This document shows, in pieces, positions 40,318-48,954 of a stretch of 64,000 nucleotides of DNA; within the stretch, counting starts at the first letter, position 1, and each line of letters opens with the position of its first letter. Location of the stretch: assembly GCF_003999195.1 (NCBI RefSeq), contig NZ_RJVR01000179.1, forward strand, positions 1-64,000, written 5' to 3'. Position numbers and translations under genes: made by a program. The notes beneath the pieces are model-generated. The model saw only the letters and a program-made list of their open reading frames with translations, did no database searches and was not told the DNA's origin. This DNA is from Streptomyces soli. GTDB lineage: Bacteria > Actinomycetota > Actinomycetes > Streptomycetales > Streptomycetaceae.

Positions 40318-40505
40318 GCGCAGCGGCTCGAAGCCCGAGAGGCACCCGGGGCCGAGCGGCGCGAGAGGCGCAGAAAAGAAAGGGGCCCGGCCACCCGCCG
40401 GCAGGCGCCAACGCGGCCCCAGCCACCCACCCAGCAGGAGCGCGGCGGCGCCCCGGCCCCCCCGGGGCCGAGCGGCGCGATTGGCCGGGGGCACGGGTCT
40501 GCCTG

Positions 40506-43085
40506 TCACGCCGTGCAGCCCGGAATGGGCTGTTCCGTCCAGATGACTTTGCCGCGGGCGGTGTGGCGGGTGCCCCAGCGGGCGCTGAGTTGGGCGACGA
40601 GGAAGATGCCGCGGCCGCCTTCGTCGGTGGTGGCGGCGCGGCGGAGGCGGGGGGAGGTGCCGCTGCCGTCGGAGACTTCGAAGACGAGGGCGCGGTCGCG
40701 TAGGAGGCGGGCCTGGACGGGGCCGTCGGCGTGCCGGATTGCGTTGGTGATGAGTTCGCTGGCGATGAGCTCGGTGGTGAAGGCCAGGTCTTCCAGGCCC
40801 CAGTCGGTGAGCCGGCGGATGATGGCGGCGCGCAGGTCGGAGACGGCGGCGGGGTCGTCGGGGACGTCCCAGCAGGCGACGCGGCGGGCGTCGAGCGTAC
40901 GGGTGCGGGCGACGAGCAGGGCGACGTCGTCGGAGGCGACGGAGGGCGAGGGGAGCAGGGCTTTCTCGACGGCGGCGCAGAGCTCGTCGGCCGTACGGGC
41001 CGTACGCGGCGAGGTCCGGCCGGCGCCGCTGAGCACGTGCTGGAGGACGCGCATGCCGGTGTCGGGGTCGCGGCCGTCGGCGCCGCCGATGAGGCCGTCG
41101 GTGAACAGGACGAGGTCGCTGCCCTCCGGAAGCTCGAACTCGGCGGTTTCGAAGGACAGTCCGCCCGCCCCGAGCGGTGGCCCGGCGGGCAGGTCGGGGA
41201 TCTCGACGCGGCCGTCGGGCAGGACCAGGGCCGGCGATGGATGCCCCGCGCGGGCCATGGTGCAGCGGCGCGAGACGGGATCGTATACCGCGTACAAACA
41301 GGTGGCGCCGACGAGGCTGCCGACGCCCCCCGGGCCGCCGTCGAGACGGTCGGCGAGGTCGTCGAGCTGGCCGAGGAGCTCGTCGGGCGGCAGGTCGAGC
41401 GCGGAGAAGTTGTGGACGGCGGTACGCAGCCGGCCCATCGCGGCGGCGGCGTGCAGACCGTGCCCCGCCACGTCGCCGACGACGAGGGCGACGCGGGCGC
41501 CGGACAGCGGGATGACGTCGAACCAGTCGCCGCCGACCTGACCTCGGGCGGGCTGATAGCGGTACGCGGCCTCGACGGCGTGCTGCTCGGGCAGGGCCTG
41601 TGGGAGCAGGCTGCGCTGCAGCTCCAGGGCGAGGTGGTGTTCGCGGGTGAAGAGCCGGGCGTTGTCGATGGCGACGGCGGTCCGGGCGCCCAGCTCCTGG
41701 GCCAGCGCGAGGTCGTCCTCCTCGAAGGGCCCGAACTCCCCGGCGCTGACGTTCCGTTCGAAGCTCGCGACCCCGAGCAGTGTCTCGCGGGCCCGCAGCG
41801 GTACGGCGATCAGCCGGTCTCCGTCGGCCAGGACGGGGGCGCCCAGGGCGAGGGCGCGGGCCTGCGGGGCGGCCGGGTGGAAGCGGACGGTACCCCCGGC
41901 GGACGTCGGTGGCGCCGCGTGCATCAGGCCTATGCCCGCCACGCCGGGCTGCTCACCGCGCAGCACCGGCTCGAAGAGGTCCACCGTCGCCCGGTCGGCG
42001 AAGCGCGGCACGGCGGCCTCGGCCAGCTCCTCGGCGGTGCGGGTCACGTCGAGCGTGGTGCCGATCAGCGCCCCGACATCGCAGAGCAGCTCCAGCCGGC
42101 GCCGAGCGGCCACCGCGAGCTTGCTGACCCCGGGCTCGCCGACGAGCAGCTGCCCGGCGTCGTCGCTGCTGGAGCCGCCCGCGTCCCCTTCCCCGGGCGT
42201 GGCCGAGCCGATCGCGATGCTGTGCGGTCCGGCCTCGTACGGCAGGCTCACCTCGACGACGGCGCCGGACTCGCCGTACGCGGTGGCGACCGGGCGGCAG
42301 AGCAGCATCGCCGTACGCCCGTAGGACAGCGGCACTTCGAGCGCGGCGCGGCGGCCGTCGGAGATCAGCCCGGCGGCGGCGTCGGTGAGCAGGATCTCGT
42401 CGCGCCCGGTGACGACGGCCGGGACGCCGAGCCGCTGGAGGGTGCCGTCGCCGTCGAGGAGGAGGGCCGGGGTGCGGAAGCGGCGGTCCGCGCGCAGGAA
42501 GGCGTGCAGCAGGGCGCGTTCGCGGTCGGAGCACTGGTCGAGGAGGGACTGTTCGATGGCGAGGGCGGCCTCGTGGGCCAGGCCGGTCATCAGGGGATGG
42601 GCGTCGGCGGCCTCGCTGGTGAGGTCCAGGACGCCCTGGATGCGGCCGCTGACCGGGTGGCGTACGGGGATGCCCACGCAGGTGAGGTGGCTCAGCAGGT
42701 CGCAGAAGTGCTCGCGACCGACGACCCGGACCGGCCGCCGCTCCTCCAGGGCGGTGCCCATGCCGTTGGTGCCCGCGTCGCGCTCGTGGTAGCTGAAGCC
42801 AGGGGCGAATCCGACCTTCTCCAGGGCGTGGAGGAAGGACGACTGTGCGGCCCGGCGGTCCAGGATGACGCCCGCGTCGTCGGTGAGCGCGACATTGACC
42901 CGGGTGCCGGACAGTGCCGCCTCCAACCGGTCGAGGGGCGGTCGGGCGGCGCGGGCGAAGTCGCCGGTGAGGTCGAGCTCGTCGGTGTACGGGAGCTCCA
43001 GCCGGTCAGGGGTGAGGCCACGGGCGAGACATCGCTGCCACGAAGCGCGGATGGGCGTCCGCACAGCCTCCACCACCTGGCTCAC
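40506..43085 (-). CDS. GAF-SpoIIE phosphatase-HATPase fusion protein
   Basis: 859 residues, cytoplasmic. Residues 1-190 match the sensory N-terminus of AcoR-type activators (VRTPIRASWQRCLARGLTPD, GTNGMGTALEERRPV, IQGVLDLTSEAADAHPLMTG). A second variable segment follows, then a GAF domain (~325-500). The SpoIIE/PP2C domain (~515-725) has GGDWFDVIPL, VGDVAGHG and SDLVLFTDGLIGG with the metal-binding Asp. The C-terminal HATPase (~745-850) has ELITNAIRHA and GGRGIFLVAQL, as in anti-sigma kinases. It therefore combines a signal sensor with opposing phosphatase and kinase activities of a partner-switching pathway. GTG 43085 is a tentative start. Confidence 0.88.
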   Translation of the reverse strand: MSQVVEAVRTPIRASWQRCLARGLTPDRLELPYTDELDLTGDFARAARPPLDRLEAALSGTRVNVALTDDAGVILDRRAAQSSFLHALEKVGFAPGFSYHERDAGTNGMGTALEERRPVRVVGREHFCDLLSHLTCVGIPVRHPVSGRIQGVLDLTSEAADAHPLMTGLAHEAALAIEQSLLDQCSDRERALLHAFLRADRRFRTPALLLDGDGTLQRLGVPAVVTGRDEILLTDAAAGLISDGRRAALEVPLSYGRTAMLLCRPVATAYGESGAVVEVSLPYEAGPHSIAIGSATPGEGDAGGSSSDDAGQLLVGEPGVSKLAVAARRRLELLCDVGALIGTTLDVTRTAEELAEAAVPRFADRATVDLFEPVLRGEQPGVAGIGLMHAAPPTSAGGTVRFHPAAPQARALALGAPVLADGDRLIAVPLRARETLLGVASFERNVSAGEFGPFEEDDLALAQELGARTAVAIDNARLFTREHHLALELQRSLLPQALPEQHAVEAAYRYQPARGQVGGDWFDVIPLSGARVALVVGDVAGHGLHAAAAMGRLRTAVHNFSALDLPPDELLGQLDDLADRLDGGPGGVGSLVGATCLYAVYDPVSRRCTMARAGHPSPALVLPDGRVEIPDLPAGPPLGAGGLSFETAEFELPEGSDLVLFTDGLIGGADGRDPDTGMRVLQHVLSGAGRTSPRTARTADELCAAVEKALLPSPSVASDDVALLVARTRTLDARRVACWDVPDDPAAVSDLRAAIIRRLTDWGLEDLAFTTELIASELITNAIRHADGPVQARLLRDRALVFEVSDGSGTSPRLRRAATTDEGGRGIFLVAQLSARWGTRHTARGKVIWTEQPIPGCTA

Positions 43086-43320
43086 ATCCTTGTGTTGACG
43101 CGTTTGTGACGCTGTCTGGAGCCTCGAAAGTAGGCGGGGCGACGGCCGTCTGTGGCGATCCGCGTCAACGGCCACCCGTGTGAGTGACACAGGTTTGACG
43201 CCTGCGGTAATCGCGCCGGGTGGCAACGGGCGCGTAACGATCGCGAACCGGGGCCCACTGAGCGAGACTGGACCCTTGGCGCCAGGACGCAGGACCGCAC
43301 ACACGAGGAGTCAATCCATC

Positions 43321-43746
43321 ATGGCTACCAAGCGCATTGCGCACACCGCCTGGGAAGGCAGTCTGCTCGAAGGCAAGGGCGTCGTCACCCTGGACTCGTC
43401 CGGAGTCGGGGAGTACCCGGTGACGTGGGCCTCCCGCTCGCAGGAGGCCAACGGCAAGACCAGCCCCGAGGAGCTGATCGCGGCCGCGCACTCGAGCTGC
43501 TTCTCCATGGCCCTGTCGCACGGCCTCGCCCAGGCCGGCACCCCGCCGACCAGCCTCCGCACCGAGGCCGAGGTCACCTTCCAGCCCGGCGAGGGCATCA
43601 CCGGCATCCACCTGACCGTACAGGGCCAGGTGCCGGGTCTGGACGAGGCCGACTTCGTCAAGGCCGCCGAGGATGCCAAGGCGAACTGCCCGGTCAGCCA
43701 GGCGCTTACGGGTACGACGATCACGCTGACGGCCGGTCTCGGCTAA
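43321..43746 (+). CDS. OsmC-family peroxiredoxin
   Basis: 141 residues. It reduces organic hydroperoxides with two redox cysteines, seen in AAAHSSCFSMALSHGL (peroxidatic) and AKANCPVSQALTG (resolving). MATKRIAHTAWEGSLLEGKG is the usual OsmC N-terminus with the conserved Arg/Glu environment. ATG 43321 has GAGGAG 9 nt upstream. It stands upstream of, but is not obviously co-transcribed with, the TetR gene, which has its own promoter. Confidence 0.93.
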   Translation: MATKRIAHTAWEGSLLEGKGVVTLDSSGVGEYPVTWASRSQEANGKTSPEELIAAAHSSCFSMALSHGLAQAGTPPTSLRTEAEVTFQPGEGITGIHLTVQGQVPGLDEADFVKAAEDAKANCPVSQALTGTTITLTAGLG

Positions 43747-43801
43747 GCCTTCGGCGCGACCGCCACCTGTCGGGACATGCGACTGCCGTCTGTCGGGACA
43801 C

Positions 43802-43830
43802 TTGGGTTCCGGCAGGCGGCGGTCTATTCT
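43802..43830 (+). promoter_or_regulatory. Promoter of the tetR gene
   Basis: TTGGGT (43802-43807), 17-nt spacer, TATTCT (43825-43830). The transcription start falls just before the TetR operator-like site. Confidence 0.6.
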
Positions 43831-43838
43831 CTTAGGTG

Positions 43839-43855
43839 TACGCAATCGTTTCGAT
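43839..43855 (+). promoter_or_regulatory. TetR operator-like site (autoregulation)
   Basis: TACGCAATCGTTTCGAT shares TACGxAAxxGTTTCG with the perfect palindrome TACGAAACGGTTTCGTA before the efflux gene (45140-45156). It overlaps the predicted transcription start of tetR. Confidence 0.65.
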
Positions 43856-43870
43856 GACGAAGGGGTGAGC

Positions 43871-44470
43871 ATGACCACCCAAGCCCCGGCCACCGCGCGC
43901 CGCACCCGCCTGACCCCGGAGCGGGAGCAGGAGCTCTACACCGCCGTCATCGATCTGCTCCGCGAGGTCGGCTACGAAGCCCTGACCATGGACGCCGTCG
44001 CGGCCCGTACGCACTCCAGCAAGGCCACCCTCTACCGTCAGTGGAAGGGCAAGCCGGAGCTGGTCGCCACCGCGCTGCGCGCCTGCAAGCCGGTGCATGC
44101 CGAGGACATCGACACCGGTTCCATCGTCACGGACCTGCACGAGCTGGCCCGGGGCGCCGCCGACCACGGCGATGGTGACACCGCCGTGATGCGCGCACTG
44201 GCGCACGCCTCGGCGCAGAACCCCGATCTCCACCAGGCGCTGCGCGACGCCCTGGTCGATCCGGAGACCGCCGCCTTCCGCCGCATGATGGCCCGGGCGG
44301 TCGAGCGCGGCGAGGTCGCGGCCGACCGGAAGGCGATGGACTTCATCTTCTACGTGATGATCGGCGCGTTCCTAGGGCGGCCGCTGCTCGACGACAAACC
44401 GGTCGACCCCGACTTCCTGCACGCGTACATAGACGCCATCGTCCTCCCCGCCCTCGGGGTCGGTCGCTGA
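43871..44470 (+). CDS. TetR-family repressor
   Basis: 199 residues. Helix-turn-helix at residues ~25-62 (AVIDLLREVGYEALTMDAVA, THSSKATLYRQWKGKPELV) and a helical C-terminal ligand-binding domain of the TetR_C type. ATG 43871 has GAAGGGG upstream; the longer frame to 43802 lies in the promoter. Shared operator sequences indicate that it represses itself and the EmrB-type exporter 0.75 kb downstream, probably being released by a drug that the pump exports. The two genes are separated by two minus-strand genes. Confidence 0.9.
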   Translation: MTTQAPATARRTRLTPEREQELYTAVIDLLREVGYEALTMDAVAARTHSSKATLYRQWKGKPELVATALRACKPVHAEDIDTGSIVTDLHELARGAADHGDGDTAVMRALAHASAQNPDLHQALRDALVDPETAAFRRMMARAVERGEVAADRKAMDFIFYVMIGAFLGRPLLDDKPVDPDFLHAYIDAIVLPALGVGR

Positions 44471-44473
44471 CCG

Positions 44474-44776
44474 TCAGTCGCTGACCGTGCTGCGCGGCTG
44501 GTACTCCAGGTCCTGGTAGTCCGGGTGGTGGGCGATCCAGCCCGCGATGAAGGGACACGCCGCCAGCACCCGCTGCCCCCGCGACCGGGCCTCGTCCAGC
44601 GCGGTGCGCGCGATCGCCGAGCCGATCCCCTGGCCCTCGTACTCCGGCTCGACCTCGGTGTGCAGGAAGGCGATCACCTCAGGCGTACGGATGTACGTGG
44701 CGACGCCGGCCAACTTGCCGTCGACGCGCGCCTCGTAGCGCTTCGCGTCGGGCGCGTCGGTCACTTCCGGCTTCAT
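44474..44776 (-). CDS. GNAT-like N-acetyltransferase (YjdJ type)
   Basis: 100 residues, a short GNAT domain. RYEARVDGKLAGVATYI, VIAFLHTEVEPEYEGQGIGS (acetyl-CoA loop) and VLAACPFIAGWIAHHPDYQD are the conserved blocks of this small family. ATG 44776 overlaps the stop of the upstream DUF2630 gene (ATGA), so the two are co-translated. The 3' end abuts the convergent tetR gene. The acceptor substrate is unknown. Confidence 0.87.
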   Translation of the reverse strand: MKPEVTDAPDAKRYEARVDGKLAGVATYIRTPEVIAFLHTEVEPEYEGQGIGSAIARTALDEARSRGQRVLAACPFIAGWIAHHPDYQDLEYQPRSTVSD

Positions 44777-45039
44777 GACTGATAGCCCTCCACCGTGTCG
44801 GACGGCCGCACCCGCGCCTCCCCGGGGTCCTCGCCGACCTCCGCCTTGGCGCGGCGCTGCCGCAACAGGTCCCAGCACTGGTCGAGTTCGCGCTCCAGGG
44901 CAGCGAGCCGCTGCTGCTCGGTCTCGCCGTCGATCTCGCCGGCGGCGAGCAGGTCTCGCAGGGTTTTCTCGTCGGCGACCATCGCGCTGATCCGGGCCAG
45001 GATCGCGTGCTCGGGGCTGCCGCTCTGCTGCTGTCCCAC
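44773..45039 (-). CDS. DUF2630 family protein
   Basis: 88 residues, a small charged helical protein. HAILARISAMVADEKTLRDL and RLAALERELDQCWDLLRQRR are characteristic of DUF2630, predicted to form a coiled coil. Function unknown. GTG 45039 has GGGAGGT 7 nt upstream; the longer frame to 45138 lies in the divergent promoter region. It is coupled to the GNAT gene and is divergent from the EmrB-type exporter. Confidence 0.85.
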   Translation of the reverse strand: MGQQQSGSPEHAILARISAMVADEKTLRDLLAAGEIDGETEQQRLAALERELDQCWDLLRQRRAKAEVGEDPGEARVRPSDTVEGYQS

Positions 45040-45094
45040 GGGGTACCTCCCTCGGTCCTCCTCAACTCTAGGGAGGCGGGCCGGGCGGCGCGAT

Positions 45095-45156
45095 CGAAAC
45101 GCTTGCGTTTCGTTCAGGACTGGCCTAGGCTTACCCACGTACGAAACGGTTTCGTA
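45095..45156 (+). promoter_or_regulatory. Operator-promoter region of the EmrB-type exporter
   Basis: Promoter TTGCGT (45103-45108), 17 nt, TAGGCT (45126-45131). Two palindromes flank it: CGAAACGC-TT-GCGTTTCG (45095-45112) across the -35 and TACGAAAC-G-GTTTCGTA (45140-45156) at the start of transcription. Both have perfect 8-bp arms sharing CGAAAC/GTTTCG. The site before tetR is a degenerate copy. This is a clear two-operator repression layout. Confidence 0.8.
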
Positions 45157-45216
45157 TCGCAGAAATCGTTTCAGCCTCCCATCCCAGCTCTCAGCTCACG
45201 ACTGGAGTACGTCCCC

Positions 45217-46728
45217 ATGTCCCAGACAGCCTCCGCAGAGGCCACAGCGGCTACCGGGCAGGCCGGCTCACCTGCCTCCGAGACCGGCTCCCGCCATCGC
45301 TGGTGGATCCTCGCGATCATCGGCCTCGCCCAGCTGATGGTCGTGCTCGACGCCACCATCGTGAACATCGCCCTGCCGTCCGCCCAGGCCGACCTCGGCT
45401 TCTCCGACGGCAACCGCACCTGGATCGTCACCGCCTACTCGCTCGCCTTCGGCAGCCTCCTGCTGCTCGGCGGCCGGATCGCCGACCTCTTCGGCCGCAA
45501 GCCCGCCTTCCTGGTGGGCGTGAGCGGTTTCGCGATCGCCTCGGCCGTGGCCGGCGCCGCCACCAACTTCGAGATGCTGGTCGCGGGCCGCGCCCTCCAG
45601 GGCCTGTTCGGCGCCCTGCTCGCGCCCGCCGCGCTCTCGCTGCTGACCACGACGTTCACCGACGCCAAGGAACGCGCCAAGGCCTTCGGTATCTTCGGCG
45701 CCATCGCCGGCTCCGGCGCGGCCATCGGCCTGCTGCTCGGTGGCGTCCTCACCGAGTACCTGAACTGGCGCTGGACCCTCTACGTCAACCTCTTCCTGGC
45801 CGTCTTCGCCATCATCGGCGGCACGCTGCTGCTCAAGCGCACGCCTCGCGACCCGAGTGCCAAGCTCGACCTGCCCGGTACGGTCCTGGTCACCACCGGC
45901 CTCTTCAGCATCGTGTACGGATTCTCCAACGCCGAGTCCCACGACTGGAGCTCCCCGCTGTCCTGGGGCTTCCTCGCCGCCGGTGCGGTGCTCCTGACCG
46001 TCTTCACCTGGTGGCAGACCAAGGCCTCGCACCCGCTGCTGCCGCTGCGCGTGCTCCTCGACCGGAACCGTGGCGCGTCCTTCGCGGCCATGCTGATCGC
46101 CAGCGCCGGGATGTTCGGTGTGTTCCTGTTCCTCACCTACTACCTGCAGCTCAGCCTCGGCTTCTCCGCGATCCAGACGGGCCTTGCCTTCCTCCCGATG
46201 GTCGGTGCGCTCATGGTCAGCGCGACCGCTTCCACGAACTTCCTGCTCACGAGGATCAGCCCCAAGATCGTTGTTTCGCTGGGCATGCTCCTCGGGGCGG
46301 TCGGCCTGGTCTGGATCACGGGCCTCGATCTGAGCAGCACCTACGCCGCGAACGTCCTGCCCCCGCTGCTCGTCATCGGCTTCGGTATCGGCCTGATCAT
46401 GGCTCCCGCGATGAGCCTGGCCACGGCCGGTGTGGCGCCCGACGACGCCGGAGTCGCCTCCGCCTCCGTCAACACCATGCAGCAGATCGGCGGCTCCATC
46501 GGTACCGCCCTGCTCAACACCCTTGCCGCCAGCGCCGCGACGAACTACCGCGTCGGCAAGGACCCGACCAACAAGCTCGTCCAGGCCAACGCGGCCCTGG
46601 AGAGCTACTCCACCGCCTACTGGTGGTCGGCAGGCTTCTTCGCCGCCGGCGCCCTGATTACGGTGCTGCTGTACCGGCGCGGCGTCCCGCAGACGGACCC
46701 GGACGCGGCACCCGCAGTCCACATGTGA
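45217..46728 (+). CDS. DHA2-family (EmrB/QacA) MFS drug exporter
   Basis: 503 residues with 14 TM segments. LDATIVNIALPSAQADLGFS in TM1 is the DHA2 motif, GGRIADLFGRKPAFLVG is motif A and FGIFGAIAGSGAAIGLLLGG is motif C of proton/drug antiporters. It exports cationic or hydrophobic drugs using the proton gradient. ATG 45217 has GGAG upstream. Paired operators in front and a matching site before tetR identify its repressor. A 20-bp terminator hairpin follows. Confidence 0.93.
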   Translation: MSQTASAEATAATGQAGSPASETGSRHRWWILAIIGLAQLMVVLDATIVNIALPSAQADLGFSDGNRTWIVTAYSLAFGSLLLLGGRIADLFGRKPAFLVGVSGFAIASAVAGAATNFEMLVAGRALQGLFGALLAPAALSLLTTTFTDAKERAKAFGIFGAIAGSGAAIGLLLGGVLTEYLNWRWTLYVNLFLAVFAIIGGTLLLKRTPRDPSAKLDLPGTVLVTTGLFSIVYGFSNAESHDWSSPLSWGFLAAGAVLLTVFTWWQTKASHPLLPLRVLLDRNRGASFAAMLIASAGMFGVFLFLTYYLQLSLGFSAIQTGLAFLPMVGALMVSATASTNFLLTRISPKIVVSLGMLLGAVGLVWITGLDLSSTYAANVLPPLLVIGFGIGLIMAPAMSLATAGVAPDDAGVASASVNTMQQIGGSIGTALLNTLAASAATNYRVGKDPTNKLVQANAALESYSTAYWWSAGFFAAGALITVLLYRRGVPQTDPDAAPAVHM

Positions 46729-46781
46729 GCGGCATGTGGTAGCCCGCACCGACCCGTGGGGACGGGGTACGGAGCGGACAT

Positions 46782-46827
46782 GAGGCCCGGTGGCCGATTC
46801 CGATCATGGAATCGGCCACCGGGCCTC
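46782..46827. terminator. Terminator after the EmrB-type exporter
   Basis: A 20-bp perfect stem GAGGCCCGGTGGCCGATTCC / GGAATCGGCCACCGGGCCTC with a 6-nt loop. Confidence 0.92.
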
Positions 46828-46952
46828 GACGCTTTCGTGTCGCGCGCCGGCGTCGCCGGTGTAGCCGTGTCGAGTGCCGTGCATCACAAAAGGGAACCGA
46901 TTGTCGGTTAATGTGCGTTTTCCGTGGCGGGCGTACCGGAAAGGGTCCTCCG

Positions 46953-48149
46953 TTGAACCTGCTCGACCTGCTGCTCCTCCTCGCGGTGCTGGCCTACGCC
47001 ATCACCGGGTACCGCCGCGGCCTCGTCGCCGGCTTCGTATGCCTCGCCGGCTTCCTCGGCGGCGCGGTGGTCGGCGTATGGCTCCTGCCGTACGTCCTGG
47101 AGCATGTGAAGTCCGGTACCTCGCAGGCCACCTTCGTCGCCCTGCTCACCGTCCTCCTCCCGGCCGCCGCCGGGCACGCCGTCGCCGCCGGGCTCGCCTG
47201 GAAACTGCGCGCAGGGCTGAACTGGGGCCCGGCCCGCTGGGTGGACGGGATCGGTGGCGCCGCCGCCAATGTCGTCGCCGTGCTGCTGGTCTCCTGGGTC
47301 GTGGCGACCGTGCTGGTCTCCTCCGCCTCGGTGACCCTCAACCAGGCCATCCGGGGCTCGGCGGTCCTCGGTGCCGTCCAGGACGCGATGCCCTCGCAGG
47401 CCCCGACCTGGTTCAGCCGTGCTACGGGAGCCCTCGCGGCGGCGGGCTTCCCGCAGGTCTTCAACCCCTTCGAGTCCGAGCCCGTCAACGGCGTCCCCCA
47501 GCCCTCCGGCGACAACGTCACGGCCGCCGCCACGGTCTCCGCCAAGGACAGCACCGTCAAGATCGAGGGCATCGCCGACGTCGAGGGCCGCCACCAGGGC
47601 CAGGAGGGCAGCGGCTTCGTCTACGCCGACGAGCACGTCATGACCAACGCCCACGTCGTGGCGGGAGTGGACGCGCCCACCGTCCAGACCGGCGGCACCG
47701 GCCGCACGTACACCGCCAAGGTCGTCCTGTTCGACCCCAAGAAGGACGTCGCCGTCCTCGACGTCCCGGGCCTCCACGCCCCCACCCTGAACTTCGCCGG
47801 CACCGCCTCACGCGGCGACGGCGCCGTGGTCGCCGGCTACCCCGAGAACGGCGGTCTCGACCTCCGCGCCGCCACCGTCGCCGGCCGCATCCGTGCCAAC
47901 GGCCAGGACATCTACGGCGACGGCACCGTCACCCGCGACATCTACCAGATCCGCTCCACCGTCCGCCCGGGCAACTCCGGCGGGCCCCTGCTCACGAAGA
48001 GCGGCAGGATCTACGGCGTCGTCTTCGCCCGCTCCACCACCGACGCCACCACCGGCTACGTCCTCACGGCGGACGAGGTCACGACCGACGCCGCCCGGGC
48101 GGTCACGTCCACCCAGGCGGTGGACACGGGCAACCGGGCAGCGCTCTAG
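46953..48149 (+). CDS. MarP-type membrane serine protease (CvpA + S1C)
   Basis: 398 residues. Four TM segments (~1-165) with the colicin-V-production (CvpA) pattern (LNLLDLLLLLAVLAYAITGY), then an extracytoplasmic trypsin-like domain with His in MTNAHVVAGV, Asp in KKDVAVLDV and Ser in RPGNSGGPLL. In Mycobacterium MarP is needed for acid and oxidative stress resistance by processing periplasmic targets. TTG 46953 has GGAAAGG 8 nt upstream and gives the family N-terminus; upstream ATG/GTG options in frame encode unrelated sequence. The 3' end is 14 bp from the convergent phosphatase gene. Confidence 0.9.
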   Translation: MNLLDLLLLLAVLAYAITGYRRGLVAGFVCLAGFLGGAVVGVWLLPYVLEHVKSGTSQATFVALLTVLLPAAAGHAVAAGLAWKLRAGLNWGPARWVDGIGGAAANVVAVLLVSWVVATVLVSSASVTLNQAIRGSAVLGAVQDAMPSQAPTWFSRATGALAAAGFPQVFNPFESEPVNGVPQPSGDNVTAAATVSAKDSTVKIEGIADVEGRHQGQEGSGFVYADEHVMTNAHVVAGVDAPTVQTGGTGRTYTAKVVLFDPKKDVAVLDVPGLHAPTLNFAGTASRGDGAVVAGYPENGGLDLRAATVAGRIRANGQDIYGDGTVTRDIYQIRSTVRPGNSGGPLLTKSGRIYGVVFARSTTDATTGYVLTADEVTTDAARAVTSTQAVDTGNRAAL

Positions 48150-48163
48150 CTCCGGGACTGTGC

Positions 48164-48787
48164 CTAGTCGAGCAGCCCGTCGTAGTCGGGCAGCTTGTAC
48201 GTCTGCTCGGCGTGGCCGCCGGTCAGGTCGGTGGTGTTGTTGCCGACGTTCGCGATGATCGTGTAGCCCTTGGCCTCGATCTTCGCCCGCTGCGCCGTCT
48301 TGAAGGCGCTCACCTCGCCGAAGAGGTCGATCAGCGACCTGCCGTACAGCCCGTCGACCGGATAGCCCACCTCGTCGAGGTTGTATTCGGTCGCCAGCTC
48401 GATGAAGTCCGGCCGGGCGGTGACGAAGAAGACGCTCACCCCGTGCGCGTGCGCGTACTGCGCGAGCTTCAGCACGCCCGGCGTCGCCGGGGTCGGATAG
48501 CCGCCCTTGAAGTACGTGGCGAGCGAGGTGTTGTCGATGTCCAGCACGATGGCGAGCTTCTCGTTGCTGAACGCGCTCGCGGTGCGCTGCGCGATGTAGG
48601 ACTGCGCGGTGTCGGTGATCGCGCTGACGTCCTGCACCCAGGTGTCGTACGTGGCCGTGCTGGCCGCACTGCTCGCCGAACTGCTGTCCGCCACGGCGGG
48701 TGTCGCCGGGAGGGCGACTCCGGCGGTGCCGATCGCGGCGACGACCGCTGCGGCCGCGACGCCTCGTCTCCAACGTGATGTGTCCAT
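48164..48787 (-). CDS. Secreted HAD-superfamily acid phosphatase
   Basis: 207 residues. Signal peptide (residues 1-34, ends TPAVA-DS). HAD motif I is IVLDIDNTSLATYF with the Asp-x-Asp nucleophile pair, motif II FFVTARPD, Lys in ALRIAK-like KTAQRAKIEAKG and motif IV IANVGNNTTDL. It resembles class B/C acid phosphatases, so it probably hydrolyses extracellular phosphomonoesters for phosphate scavenging. ATG 48787 is preceded by GCGAAAG. Monocistronic. Confidence 0.9.
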   Translation of the reverse strand: MDTSRWRRGVAAAAVVAAIGTAGVALPATPAVADSSSASSAASTATYDTWVQDVSAITDTAQSYIAQRTASAFSNEKLAIVLDIDNTSLATYFKGGYPTPATPGVLKLAQYAHAHGVSVFFVTARPDFIELATEYNLDEVGYPVDGLYGRSLIDLFGEVSAFKTAQRAKIEAKGYTIIANVGNNTTDLTGGHAEQTYKLPDYDGLLD

Positions 48788-48954
48788 GCAGACACTTTCG
48801 CCCTGCGGGAGGAGCGCTGACCGAACATCAGTTAACTGGTCGGCAACTTTCCTGTGGCCTCACCCATTTGAACGGCGACCGATCGCGATCGGCATAAAGC
48901 CGACATAACGTCACATGTGACGGGCACTCGGCCCGATAACTGGAGGTTCCTCAC

